Below are positions 44,689-52,795 of a stretch of DNA of 64,000 nt, in pieces. The notes below the pieces were generated by a model. It saw only the letters and a list, made by a program, of their open reading frames with translations. It was not told where the DNA came from and searched no databases. The stretch lies in the NCBI GenBank assembly GCA_938039675.1, contig CALHUI010000001.1, positions 62,001 to 126,000 on the forward strand. Direction: 5' to 3'. Both the position numbers and the translations under genes were made by a program. The DNA comes from an uncultured Cytophagales bacterium. GTDB taxonomy: Bacteria; Bacteroidota; Bacteroidia; Cytophagales; Thermoflexibacteraceae. How positions within the stretch are numbered: the stretch's first letter is position 1; each line of letters opens with the position of its first letter.

Positions 44689-46335
44689 ATGAATCATCTT
44701 ATCAGCATACGTGCAAATGTAGTAAATATTGCAGCGCGCCAAATTTTTCCTGCCGAAGTGCAAATCAGCCACGGTAAAATTGCCGACATTCAACCTACCG
44801 ATGTACCCTGCAAATACTTTCTGATGCCCGGATTTATTGATGCACATATCCACATTGAAAGTTCTATGCTTGTGCCTGCACAGTTTGCACGGCTGGCCAC
44901 ATTGCACGGCACGGTTGCTACCGTTTCCGACCCTCACGAAATCGCCAACGTAACAGGCGTAGAAGGCGTTCGCTACATGGTGCGCAACGGCAACAGTGTC
45001 CCTTTCAAATTCTGCTTTGGCGTACCTTCTTGTGTGCCTGCCACCGCCTTTGAAACAGCAGGGGCAGCTATCAGCCCCGAACAGGTCAGAGAACTTTTCC
45101 AAACAGATAGGCTCAAATATCTTGCCGAGATGATGAACTGGCCGGGCGTTCTATACGGCAACGAAGATGTAGCGGCAAAAATTAAAATTGCACAAGAATT
45201 GGGTAAACCCATTGACGGGCACGCACCCGGCCTGCGCGGTGAGCAAGCAAGACAATACGCAGCGGCAGGCATGAGCACCGACCACGAATGTTTTACTGCC
45301 GCAGAAGCACTCGACAAACTGGCGGCAGGCATGAAAATTATTATCCGCGAAGGCAGCGCTGCCAAAAATTTCAACGCACTTGCTCCCTTACTCCACGAAT
45401 ATTGGCAACAAATGATGTTCTGCTCCGACGACAAACACCCCGACAGTTTGCTGGAAGGGCACATAAATCAATTGGCAGCCCGCGCCGTAGCCTTAGGCGT
45501 AGATGTTTTTAAAGTATTAACAGTTGCCTGCCTCAACCCGATTCATCATTATGGATTAGACGTTGGCCAATTGCGCATCGGCGACCCGGCAGATTGCATT
45601 TTGGTAGAAGACCTGACGCATTTTAAAGTGCTGCAAACGTGGATTAATGGCGAACTGGTAGCAGAAAACGGGCATTCGTTTATTAAAGCACCTGTGGCAG
45701 AGAAGCAAAATGCTTTCTGTGCAAAACCTATCAGTGCCGATTTGCTGCAAGTTCGTGCAGCCTCCGATACGGTGCGCGTCATTGCAGCACTGGACGGTGA
45801 ACTTATCACACAGGAAGAGTTTGTTAAAGCCACTATTGTCAATGGTTTCGCCATTGCAGACCCCGATAAAGATTTACTCAAAATAGCGGTTGTGAATCGT
45901 TATAAAAATGCCCCGCCGGCCGTGGGCTTCGTTCGCGGATTCGGATTGCGGCAAGGGTCCATTGCCTCATCAGTAGCCCACGACTCGCACAACATTGTAG
46001 CCATAGGCACAGATGATGAACTGTTGGCCAAAGCTGTTAATGCCATTATTGAAGCCCAAGGCGGTATTTCGGCTTGCAATCATCAAGAAACCAAACTACT
46101 GCCTCTGCCGGTAGCGGGGTTAATGTCAGCAGATGATGCCTACTATATAGCACAGGCCTATCAGGATATAGACGCATTTGCTAAACAACTTTGTGCACCC
46201 GTGCAGGCACAACCCTTGCAAGCACCCTTTATGACGCTGAGCTTCATGGCTTTACTCGTAATACCCTCGCTGAAAATGAGCGACTTAGGTCTGTTTAATG
46301 GTAATAAATTTGAATTTGCGCAGGTTTTCTGCTAA
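44689..46335 (+). CDS. ade: Adenine deaminase
   Basis: A 548-residue amidohydrolase that converts adenine to hypoxanthine and ammonia. The metal motif PGFIDAHIHIESSMLVP has His53 and His55. The bacterial Ade-type sequence then runs through HGTVATVSDPHEIANVTGVEGVRYM, later GKPIDGHAPGLRG and MFCSDDKHPD. The C-terminal domain has SIASSVAHDSHNIVAIGTDD and LPLPVAGLMS. The start is the ATG at 44689; the minus-strand promoter for the mini-lipoproteins lies inside its first 18 codons. No plus-strand promoter of the standard type is evident. Confidence 0.94.
   Translation: MNHLISIRANVVNIAARQIFPAEVQISHGKIADIQPTDVPCKYFLMPGFIDAHIHIESSMLVPAQFARLATLHGTVATVSDPHEIANVTGVEGVRYMVRNGNSVPFKFCFGVPSCVPATAFETAGAAISPEQVRELFQTDRLKYLAEMMNWPGVLYGNEDVAAKIKIAQELGKPIDGHAPGLRGEQARQYAAAGMSTDHECFTAAEALDKLAAGMKIIIREGSAAKNFNALAPLLHEYWQQMMFCSDDKHPDSLLEGHINQLAARAVALGVDVFKVLTVACLNPIHHYGLDVGQLRIGDPADCILVEDLTHFKVLQTWINGELVAENGHSFIKAPVAEKQNAFCAKPISADLLQVRAASDTVRVIAALDGELITQEEFVKATIVNGFAIADPDKDLLKIAVVNRYKNAPPAVGFVRGFGLRQGSIASSVAHDSHNIVAIGTDDELLAKAVNAIIEAQGGISACNHQETKLLPLPVAGLMSADDAYYIAQAYQDIDAFAKQLCAPVQAQPLQAPFMTLSFMALLVIPSLKMSDLGLFNGNKFEFAQVFC
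44714..44743 (-). promoter_or_regulatory. Promoter of the mini-lipoprotein operon, inside ade
   Basis: The minus strand reads TTTG (44743-44740), 18 bases, TACATTTG (44721-44714), matching both consensus boxes exactly. Transcription would begin near 44708, about 33 bases before the first mini-lipoprotein ATG. Confidence 0.65.
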
Positions 46336-46399
46336 CAGTTTTGTTAATTGTATGGCTAATAACGTAATTTGTGCTGCTTTTTATCCCTATTGATATCCG

Positions 46400-46843
46400 A
46401 TGGATCAAACATTAGTGCCCTATGAATCCGAAAATGGCTCTGCGCTTGAACTTAAAAATGAGGGCGGATATGTATATATGTTTTTTGAGCCTGATACAGC
46501 AAAAAAACAATTGTATTATAAGTGGCGCGGCTTCCTGTTGATGGATGAACTGAACACCGGATATGGTAAAATAGCCGAAATAGTGCGTGAATATAACATT
46601 ACATCACTGATAGCGGATCATTCCGGTATTGTCGGCCCGTGGAACGAGATTATAGATTGGTTAGTTGCCGAATGGACGCCTCAAATGAATATGGCAGGAT
46701 TGCAAAAAATGGCAATCATCAGTTCTACGGATTTATTCTCCAATATTTCACTTGAACTGTTCCTGATGGATAACAACCATGCAAAATACGAAGTCAAAGT
46801 ATTTGACACGCTGCAAGAAGCCAAAAAGTGGGCTTTCCAATAG
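46400..46843 (+). CDS. STAS/SpoIIAA-like hypothetical protein
   Basis: A 147-residue soluble protein: strand YVYMFFEPDTAKKQLYYKWRGFLLMDELNTGYGKIAEIV, then YNITSLIADHSGIVGPWNEIIDWLVAEWTPQMNMAGLQKMAII, and a final VKVFDTLQEAKKWAF. The pattern is that of the SpoIIAA-like proteins frequent in Bacteroidota, which are short stand-alone regulators of unknown partner. It is 64 bases behind ade on the same strand. Confidence 0.65.
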   Translation: MDQTLVPYESENGSALELKNEGGYVYMFFEPDTAKKQLYYKWRGFLLMDELNTGYGKIAEIVREYNITSLIADHSGIVGPWNEIIDWLVAEWTPQMNMAGLQKMAIISSTDLFSNISLELFLMDNNHAKYEVKVFDTLQEAKKWAFQ

Positions 46844-46860
46844 CTAATATCTTGCAAGGA

Positions 46861-46892
46861 TTGAAAGGCTCACTATTTTTTAAGTAAATTTG
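46861..46892 (+). promoter_or_regulatory. Promoter of nusB
   Basis: TTG (46861-46863), 21 bases, TAAATTTG (46885-46892); the ATG is 37 bases on. Confidence 0.6.
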
Positions 46893-46928
46893 CGCCGCTT
46901 TTCATAAGTGTTAAGCAGTTTAATATTT

Positions 46929-48104
46929 ATGCTCAATCGGCGATTACTTCGTGCTAAGGCTGTGCAAAGCCTCTATGCTTTTCAACAATGTCAGCAATCG
47001 GACTATGAACTTGCATTAGATAAAATTGCATCCGACTTTCTGCCGGATTTAAACTCTATGGAAGTGCAAGACCCCATTAAACTGGCGGAAGGAAGAGAAC
47101 AAGCACAAAAACTATTTAAAGAACAATATCTCAACAAAACACTCACGTTAGACCGTCCGGTAAGCCCTAAGGTTGAAAAATCTGTAGCCGAAGCCATTCG
47201 CTTTTACCATCAGGCACTCAAAAAAGATTACGAAAACCTGAGCCGCTCTTTGGTGCGCGAAACCGAAAAAATATTTGACAACTACCTGCGTTTCCTTTTG
47301 TTGCTGGTAGAACTGGGTGCACAAGCCAAAAAAGAACATCAGGATAGCCTGAACCGCAAGTTTACTCAGGTAAGCATTGCCGAATATACCTTTAAACTGG
47401 CCAAAAACCCTATTATTGCCAAATTGGCTACACACATTGCGCTCAAAGACGAAGCCCTGCGACGCAACATTGTGTGGGACAACGAACTTGTGCGCGAGTG
47501 GTACAAGCTCATGCTCAAAGAAGACTTCTACAAACAGTATCGCAACCTGCCCGAAACAACCCATGAAGATGAACTGAATATCGTATTGAGCATTGCCAAA
47601 CAGTTCATCCTTTCCAACGATGCTGTTTTAGCCTATTTTGAAGAAAATGACATCGGCTGGGCAGACAATATGCCCGTTATTAAAAGCATGGCAGTAAAAA
47701 CCATCAAACGCATTGCAGAAGCACCCGCGGGCGAGCAGATACCATTACAAGAGCTTTCCCCAAACTGGCAAAACGATAAAGAATACATGGTTGAACTGTT
47801 TGCCAAAGGCGTACAAGAGTCGGCCATGGCACAGCAAATGATAGCAGACCGCACCCAAAACTGGGATATTGACCGCATAACCATATTGGACAAGGTGATT
47901 CTCAACCTCGCTATCAGCGAAATGATACACTTCCCAAGCATTCCGGTGAAAGTAACCATTAATGAGTTTATTGAAATCTCCAAAATGTACAGTACTCCCA
48001 AAAGTTACTTCTTCGTGAATGGCCTGCTCAACACAATTGCCACCGACCTGCAACAGGCCGGCAAAGTAAAGAAAAGCGGTCGCGGCCTGATAGACAACAA
48101 ATAA
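46929..48104 (+). CDS. nusB: Transcription antitermination factor NusB, long form
   Basis: A 391-residue protein. The NusB fold is at the C-terminal end (about 265-375: KEYMVELFAKGVQESAMAQQMIADRTQNWDIDRITILDKVILNLAISEMIHFPSIPVKVTINEFIEISKMYSTPKSYFFVNGLLNTI). An N-terminal helical extension of some 250 residues is typical of Bacteroidota and makes the protein nearly three times as long as E. coli NusB. The start LNRRLLRAKAVQSLYAFQQ is the usual family beginning. NusB supports antitermination in rRNA operons. The next gene (ytxH-like) follows after 42 bases. Confidence 0.93.
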   Translation: MLNRRLLRAKAVQSLYAFQQCQQSDYELALDKIASDFLPDLNSMEVQDPIKLAEGREQAQKLFKEQYLNKTLTLDRPVSPKVEKSVAEAIRFYHQALKKDYENLSRSLVRETEKIFDNYLRFLLLLVELGAQAKKEHQDSLNRKFTQVSIAEYTFKLAKNPIIAKLATHIALKDEALRRNIVWDNELVREWYKLMLKEDFYKQYRNLPETTHEDELNIVLSIAKQFILSNDAVLAYFEENDIGWADNMPVIKSMAVKTIKRIAEAPAGEQIPLQELSPNWQNDKEYMVELFAKGVQESAMAQQMIADRTQNWDIDRITILDKVILNLAISEMIHFPSIPVKVTINEFIEISKMYSTPKSYFFVNGLLNTIATDLQQAGKVKKSGRGLIDNK

Positions 48105-48117
48105 TTTTAAATTTTCG

Positions 48118-48125
48118 TATATTTG
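48118..48125 (+). promoter_or_regulatory. -7 box (TATATTTG) before the YtxH gene
   Basis: TATATTTG lies 21 bases before the ATG at 48147; there is no clear -33 TTG. Confidence 0.35.
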
Positions 48126-48146
48126 AATAACAACACTTCAATCATT

Positions 48147-48443
48147 ATGAGCAAAGCAGGAAGAACTCTCTTAGGTTTTATCGCCGGAGCAGCAACAGGG
48201 ATTGTAGCGGGCATGCTTTTCGCACCGGACAAAGGAATTAACACTCGCGACAGATTAAGCTATCGTTTAGATAAGTATTTAGATGCTTTGAAAGAATTAA
48301 TGGAAACGCTCAAAGAAAAGAAAGATGAGCCCATTAACAGCGCTAAAGCAGACGGACAGCGCGTAGTTGGCGATGTTTTGAAAGAAGCTGAAAAGATTTA
48401 CAGCGACATGCACGATTTGGAATTCCGAATTAAGCAAAAATAG
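48147..48443 (+). CDS. YtxH domain protein
   Basis: A 98-residue protein starting MSKAGRTLLGFIAGAATGIVAGMLFAPDKGINTRDRL, the exact YtxH hallmark (membrane helix, then APDKG). A charged coiled-coil tail follows. YtxH-domain proteins are small membrane-associated factors linked to stress in firmicutes; in Bacteroidota the role is unknown. It follows nusB and ends before a strong terminator. Confidence 0.85.
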   Translation: MSKAGRTLLGFIAGAATGIVAGMLFAPDKGINTRDRLSYRLDKYLDALKELMETLKEKKDEPINSAKADGQRVVGDVLKEAEKIYSDMHDLEFRIKQK

Positions 48444-48521
48444 CCCCTGTGCAACTAATCTACACTCCGCATTGTTTTGGCAATAAAGGTTTTAAGTTGT
48501 TTTAATAGGTTTATGTTCCAA

Positions 48522-48555
48522 ACACCTCTCTGCATTTTGCGGAGGGGTGTTTTTT
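48522..48555 (+). terminator. Rho-independent terminator after nusB-ytxH
   Basis: Stem ACACCTCTCTGC (48522-48533) / GCGGAGGGGTGT (48539-48550), 12 pairs with two G-T, then TTTTT. Confidence 0.85.
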
Positions 48556-48580
48556 GAGTTGATTTTGTTTCTTTGAGCAC

Positions 48581-49177
48581 ATGAAAAGTAACCGCGAACA
48601 AATTATCAGTGCCATTTGCCGCAACAAACCCACAACCGAGGCCAACTTGCCAGCCGTTCCTTTATATGCCGCCTATACAACCGAGAAGGAATTACAATCT
48701 GCATTTGTGGAAATACTCGGGCGCATTGGCGCTACGGTTGTACATACCCCCACCCAAGAAGCCATCCGACAAGCTGTTCGCACCTCCTATCCGGAGGCTG
48801 TTCATATTTGCAGCGCACACCCTGCCGTACAGGGCAATATAGACCCAAACGCCATTAACCACCCTGCGGAACTGGACGTGGTAGATGTTGCAGTTATGCA
48901 AGGTTTGCTCGGCGTAGCAGAAAACGGAGCTATCTGGCTTACCGAAACGCAGATGATACATCGTGCGCTCCCCTTTATTACGCAACATCTGGTAATTGTA
49001 CTGTCCGATAAACATCTGGTAGAAAATATGCACGCTGCCTATCGGCAAATAGCACAAATAAGCGAAGGTTTTGGTGTGTTTATTTCAGGCCCTTCGCGCA
49101 CGGCAGACATTGAGCAATCGCTCGTTATAGGTGCACACGGCGCACGCAGTCTGTTGGTTTGCCTAACAAGTAATTAA
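48581..49177 (+). CDS. LUD domain protein (LutC/YkgG-like)
   Basis: A 198-residue protein with the LUD pattern: EVDVAVMQGLLGVAENGAIWLTE-like (here LDVVDVAVMQGLLGVAENGAIWLTETQMIHRALPF, about 99-133), QHLVIVLSDKHLVENMHAAYRQI, then GFGVFISGPSRTADIEQSLVIGAHGARSLLVCL. LutC works with LutA and LutB in lactate utilisation, but neither is adjacent. The family is sure; the lactate role is uncertain. Confidence 0.83.
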   Translation: MKSNREQIISAICRNKPTTEANLPAVPLYAAYTTEKELQSAFVEILGRIGATVVHTPTQEAIRQAVRTSYPEAVHICSAHPAVQGNIDPNAINHPAELDVVDVAVMQGLLGVAENGAIWLTETQMIHRALPFITQHLVIVLSDKHLVENMHAAYRQIAQISEGFGVFISGPSRTADIEQSLVIGAHGARSLLVCLTSN

Positions 49178-49282
49178 AAAATGCATTTTTTTACAAAAGA
49201 TGACTTAGCGCATTGTTTGTCAGGCGTCTGTCTGCTATATTGCTTTCAGATTGCACAACCTTACAATGAACAAACAGATTTT

Positions 49283-50137
49283 ATGAAAACCATCCTCGTT
49301 CCCACCGACTTTTCTGACAATGCGCTGAAAGCAATGCAATATGCCATTCGCTTTGCCAATACAACCGGCAGCCATTTGGTATTTTTCAGAGCTACAGATA
49401 CGATTGTACCGGAAACAGCGCCTGTTCATTTGTACCACGAACTGGTAAAAAATGACACAGAGGAAAATATGGAAGAGCTGCGGAAGCAGGTTGCACAGGC
49501 ATATACTGCTTCGGGTATTGCCCCTGCTACAGACAGCTACTCTTTGGCTGTTGAATACGGCGCTTTCAAGAACATGATTCACGTAGTTATTGAAAAGCAT
49601 CAGGCCGATATGATTATTATGGGTACACAAGGTGCAAGCGGGCTGAAAAAAGTATTTTTCGGCAGCAACACAGCAGGATTATTTGGAAATGTAGATATCC
49701 CTGTGCTGGCAGTACCCGCCGACACTCCGGCAGACAGCATTACTAAAATCGGTTATGCTTCAGACCTGATCGACTTTGGCGATGAACTTGCAAAAATTGT
49801 AGCTTTTGCCAAACTCTTCCATGCAACCATAGACCTTTTCCACATATATCCGGTGTACCCTCAATTGGTGGACGTAGCCAAATTTGACAAGGAAAAAACT
49901 TTGCACATGCTCACCTCAAAATTTGACTATGACAAACTGCACATCACCTTTATAAACACCGAATATGACAACGATATTGTAGCCGGTATTCAACAGTATG
50001 TGGCCCAAGAAAAGCCCTCACTGCTCGTAATGTTCACCCACGAGCGCTCGTGGTTTGACAAGTTATTTAACCCAAGCATCAGCCAATCAGTTGCTTTTGA
50101 TACACAGACTCCGCTGTTGGTGTTTAAAAAAAAGTAG
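49283..50137 (+). CDS. Universal stress protein, two UspA domains
   Basis: A 284-residue protein with two UspA-like domains. The first opens MKTILVPTDFSDNALKAMQYAIRFA and contains MIIMGTQGASGLKKVFFGSNTAGLFGNVDIPVLAVP (ATP-binding G-2x-G-9x-G-S/T type). The second (about 155-284) is more divergent and ends SQSVAFDTQTPLLVFKKK. The start is the ATG at 49283; a 34-residue extension in frame is not used. The role is probably stress tolerance, inferred from family. Confidence 0.88.
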   Translation: MKTILVPTDFSDNALKAMQYAIRFANTTGSHLVFFRATDTIVPETAPVHLYHELVKNDTEENMEELRKQVAQAYTASGIAPATDSYSLAVEYGAFKNMIHVVIEKHQADMIIMGTQGASGLKKVFFGSNTAGLFGNVDIPVLAVPADTPADSITKIGYASDLIDFGDELAKIVAFAKLFHATIDLFHIYPVYPQLVDVAKFDKEKTLHMLTSKFDYDKLHITFINTEYDNDIVAGIQQYVAQEKPSLLVMFTHERSWFDKLFNPSISQSVAFDTQTPLLVFKKK

Positions 50138-50213
50138 CTACTCCAAAAAATCATTGTGAAGGCATAGCCATTATGCAGTTTGTACACAAACGAATCAATT
50201 TCAGCCAACAAAA

Positions 50214-50247
50214 AACCCACTCAGAAGTACTTCTAAGCGGGTTTTTT
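50214..50247. terminator. Strong bidirectional terminator between the stress protein and tRNA-Leu
   Basis: A 14-base stem, AACCCACTCAGAAG (50214-50227) against CTTCTAAGCGGGTT (50230-50243) with two G-T pairs. T residues follow on the plus side and a run of six A precedes on the minus side, so it serves the stress protein and tRNA-Leu. Confidence 0.8.
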
Positions 50248-50256
50248 GTGGAAAAG

Positions 50257-50339
50257 TGCCCAGAAGAGGATTCGAACCTCCACGCCATTACAGCGCCGCC
50301 ACCTGAAGACGGTGCGTCTACCAATTTCGCCATCTGGGC
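50257..50339 (-). tRNA. tRNA-Leu (CAG)
   Basis: An 83-base type II tRNA with a long variable arm. The acceptor GCCCAGA pairs with TCTGGGC, the anticodon stem is CCGTC/GGCGG with loop TTCAGGT (anticodon CAG), and the T arm is GGAGG-TTCGAAT-CCTCT. CCA is not encoded. It faces its own promoter and the terminator at 50214. Confidence 0.93.
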
Positions 50340-50352
50340 ATTTTTGTGGGCA

Positions 50353-50383
50353 CAAAGATGTTTTGGTTTGCTTTTATTTGCAA
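50353..50383 (-). promoter_or_regulatory. Promoter of tRNA-Leu
   Basis: Minus strand: TTG (50383-50381), 20 bases, CATCTTTG (50360-50353), one mismatch in the -7 box. Confidence 0.45.
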
Positions 50384-50421
50384 TACTTTCACCCAAAAAA
50401 CATCAACTTTTTTCATCTGCC

Positions 50422-50953
50422 ATGCTGTTTCGCCCTTTCAAAACAAGCGATGTAGAGTCTTTAACTCTGATTGCCAATGATTTCAGCATCTGGCAGCAAG
50501 TGCACGACCATTTCCCGCATCCCTACACATCAGCAGATGCAGCCTAACTGGGTAGAGCATTGCAGCAGTCAAAAGCCATTCACCAATTTTGCCATTGAGT
50601 ACTAAGAACAATTGGCAGGCAACATAGGCCATCGTACTGCGCGAAGACAACGAACGCTTTACCGGCGAATCGGCTATTGGTTGGGCAAAGAGTTTCGCGG
50701 CAAGGGCATTATGCAGCAGGTCATCCCTGACTTTTGCCGCTATTGTTTTCAAACATACGGCTTAAAACGCATTGAAGCTATTGTTTTTGCACCCAATGAA
50801 GCCTTCAAAAAAGTACTGGAAAAATCAGGCTTTCAGTTGGAAGCCATCCATAAAGATGCCTATTACAAGTGTGGCGAAGTTATTGACGGCTGGCGATATG
50901 TCATTTTTCCTGCTATTGATGAATTTATGCCAGATGCAACTTCTTCATCTTAG
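50422..50953 (+). pseudogene. RimJ/RimL-type N-acetyltransferase, decayed
   Basis: The ATG at 50422 gives MLFRPFKTSDVESLTLIANDFSIWQQVHDHFPHPYTSADA, the usual GNAT start, and meets TAA at 50546. A neighbouring frame then gives NWVEHCSSQKPFTNFAIEY and another stop. Two further shifts lead through VLREDNERFTGE to IGYWLGKEFRGKGIMQQV (the acyl-CoA loop). The last open piece ends [11 protein letters not shown] near 50930, with the TAG at 50953. The order of parts equals an intact RimJ protein of about 175 residues, so several lesions are present. The end overlaps the convergent sigma-54 regulator by 29 bases. Confidence 0.75.
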
Positions 50954-52394
50954 CTTTTAGCGTATTGAGGCTAATGCCCAAGGCTTTGGCAGTATGCGTC
51001 AGGTTGTTGCGGAAATGTTGCAACGCCCGCTGTATATGTGCTTTTTCCACTTCTTCTAAGTGCCAACCGACTGGATGATGAATGTTTACGTCCGACTGGC
51101 TGCTATCTACTTCGTGTAACACCATCTCCTCCGTAATGCGAGGTTCGTGGCGATAAAAAACATACAGCCCGGCAATCAGATTTTGCAACTGCCTAATGTT
51201 GCCGGGAAAGTTGCATCGGATAATAAAATCTGTTGCCTTTGCGGAAATCGTCATTTTTATGCCGTGATTGAGCTTTCGGGCTTGTTGCTCCCATAGGAAA
51301 TTAAACAACTGCCGTCGGTCATCTTCGGGTAAATCAGCCCATGAAGGCAAGCGAATGGGGGCTGGGTTCAGCCGATAGTAAAGGTCATCGCGGAAGCGAC
51401 CTTGGGCAATCATCTGCGGCAAGTTGCGGTGAGTAGCGGCAATAATCCGCACATTCACCTTGCGGGGGCGTGTATCGCCCAGTGGAGTAATCAGCCCGTC
51501 TTGCAGCACCCGCAGCAAGGACTGTTGCAGCAGCAGCGAAGCATCGCCAATTTCATCCAGAAAAAGCGTGCCGCCGTCAGCTGCTTCAAAATAGCCGGCG
51601 CGACTTTCTACTGCTCCCGTGAAAGCACCTTTCTTGTATCCGAAAAGCTCGGCGCGAAGCAGTTCATCGGGCATGGCGGCGCAATTAACGGCCAGAAATC
51701 TTCCCTTGCCCGAAATATGGTGGATGTGCCGCGCCAGTTGTTCTTTTCCCGAGCCGGAAGCACCTGTGATGAGTGCGGGGAAATTGGGTAAAGAGGCAAC
51801 CTGTTCTGCCCGATGGTAGGCCGACCGCATGGCAGGCGTAATACAGGTATCGGCAGAGCGACTGTCGCCCCGAGTGTGCATTAGCAAGCCGTAGGCCTGT
51901 GTAGATTGTTGTTTGGCAAGGTCTATCTCCAAAATTTCAGGCCGCCCGCTTTCCGTAAATTCGGGTTTACGCATGTGAAACAGGCGCGTAAAATCGCGGC
52001 AGGTAGTCAGGCAGCAAAGCACCCACGCCAGTTGCATCATCTGATACCCTGCATTGTAAAAAATATTTACTCTGCTGTCATCCCGAAGATGTAACAAAAA
52101 AGACTCGACCTCTCCTTTGATACGGGCTAAATCTATCGGGTCGGGGATGTTCATATACACGGGCGTAATGCGATGCGCGGGAAAATCGCGCCCAAGCCTT
52201 TGAAGCATAGCCGTCATTTGTGTGTCCTCGGGCTGTGAGGCTTTCATAGAGAGCAGATAGTGCCTGTCGCAATCGTGTTCGGGTATATAGTAGCGATGCA
52301 GCCGCCAAGTCATTCCGTTAATTGCAGATACATGAGGATTGTCTTTTTCAAAATCAAAGCGATAGTCTAACCAAGAAACCAGAACATTTTTCAT
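50925..52394 (-). CDS. Sigma-54 activator with RtcR-like N-terminal (CARF) domain
   Basis: A 489-residue regulator. The N-terminal 170 residues end in [20 protein letters not shown] (about 109-128), aligning by eye with the sensor of RtcR, a CARF-type domain that binds RNA-derived ligands. The AAA+ domain has Walker A GASGSGKE (211-218), the sigma-54 contact GAFTGA (256-261) and Walker B FLDEIGD (278-284). The Fis-type helix-turn-helix is at the C terminus ([23 protein letters not shown]). In other bacteria RtcR switches on the rtcBA RNA-repair operon; neither rtcA nor rtcB is near. It is coupled to the short upstream gene by an ATGA overlap. The ligand and targets are unknown. Confidence 0.8.
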   Translation of the reverse strand: MKNVLVSWLDYRFDFEKDNPHVSAINGMTWRLHRYYIPEHDCDRHYLLSMKASQPEDTQMTAMLQRLGRDFPAHRITPVYMNIPDPIDLARIKGEVESFLLHLRDDSRVNIFYNAGYQMMQLAWVLCCLTTCRDFTRLFHMRKPEFTESGRPEILEIDLAKQQSTQAYGLLMHTRGDSRSADTCITPAMRSAYHRAEQVASLPNFPALITGASGSGKEQLARHIHHISGKGRFLAVNCAAMPDELLRAELFGYKKGAFTGAVESRAGYFEAADGGTLFLDEIGDASLLLQQSLLRVLQDGLITPLGDTRPRKVNVRIIAATHRNLPQMIAQGRFRDDLYYRLNPAPIRLPSWADLPEDDRRQLFNFLWEQQARKLNHGIKMTISAKATDFIIRCNFPGNIRQLQNLIAGLYVFYRHEPRITEEMVLHEVDSSQSDVNIHHPVGWHLEEVEKAHIQRALQHFRNNLTHTAKALGISLNTLKAKMKKLHLA

Positions 52395-52729
52395 TGAATC
52401 TCTACCTGTTCATTGTATCTCACGTCGGTAATTTCCATTCGCAACCACGTCCAATCTTCTTCGGGGAGTTTCCATGTGGCTCGTAACTTGTAAGGAACGC
52501 GGATGCCATTAAAAGTACGCCAACTTTCGGCCGTAATTATCCACCCATGCTGTTGAGCACCTTCCTCGCCGCCCATGTAGCGCATAGCGCTGAACAATGC
52601 CAAATCGCCATCCGGTGTAAAGCGAAAAATACCGCTGCCTGTTATTTCTCCGTAGCACAAGGTCATGCAAGCAGATGACAGCCAACAGAAAATAACGCAT
52701 AGCAGTAGGTCGGATAAGTTTAGTTTCAT
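52391..52729 (-). CDS. Short lipoprotein-like protein, DUF6544-type C-terminal part
   Basis: A 112-residue protein. Its N terminus is a signal-like helix (LSDLLLCVIFCWLSSACMT, possible lipid Cys). The mature part GSGIFRFTPDGDLALFSAMRYMGG and TFNGIRVPYKLRATWKLPEEDWTWLRMEITDVRYNEQV fits the last third of DUF6544 proteins (about 250 residues), with the aromatic and Pro positions of that end. So the gene looks like a fused or shortened form that has kept a signal peptide. It is co-transcribed with the RtcR-like regulator (ATGA overlap). The DUF6544 link is by eye and should be checked. Confidence 0.5.
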   Translation of the reverse strand: MKLNLSDLLLCVIFCWLSSACMTLCYGEITGSGIFRFTPDGDLALFSAMRYMGGEEGAQQHGWIITAESWRTFNGIRVPYKLRATWKLPEEDWTWLRMEITDVRYNEQVEIQ

Positions 52730-52795
52730 TCCAAATTTACAAAATCCCCCTGTTTCGTTCCGTTTTTTTGTTAATTGATTCCAAAAACTGCCGCT

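Noticed and set aside
44714-44743. CRISPR-like or other regularly spaced repeats among the dispersed motifs
   Set aside because: The TTTACACAAA copies are irregularly spaced over tens of kilobases and have no unique spacers or cas genes.
52730-52795. Sigma-54 promoter in the gap between the regulator operon and the P-type ATPase
   Set aside because: No TGGCAC-N5-TTGCW pattern is found; a TAAATTTG lies too near the start to be convincing.
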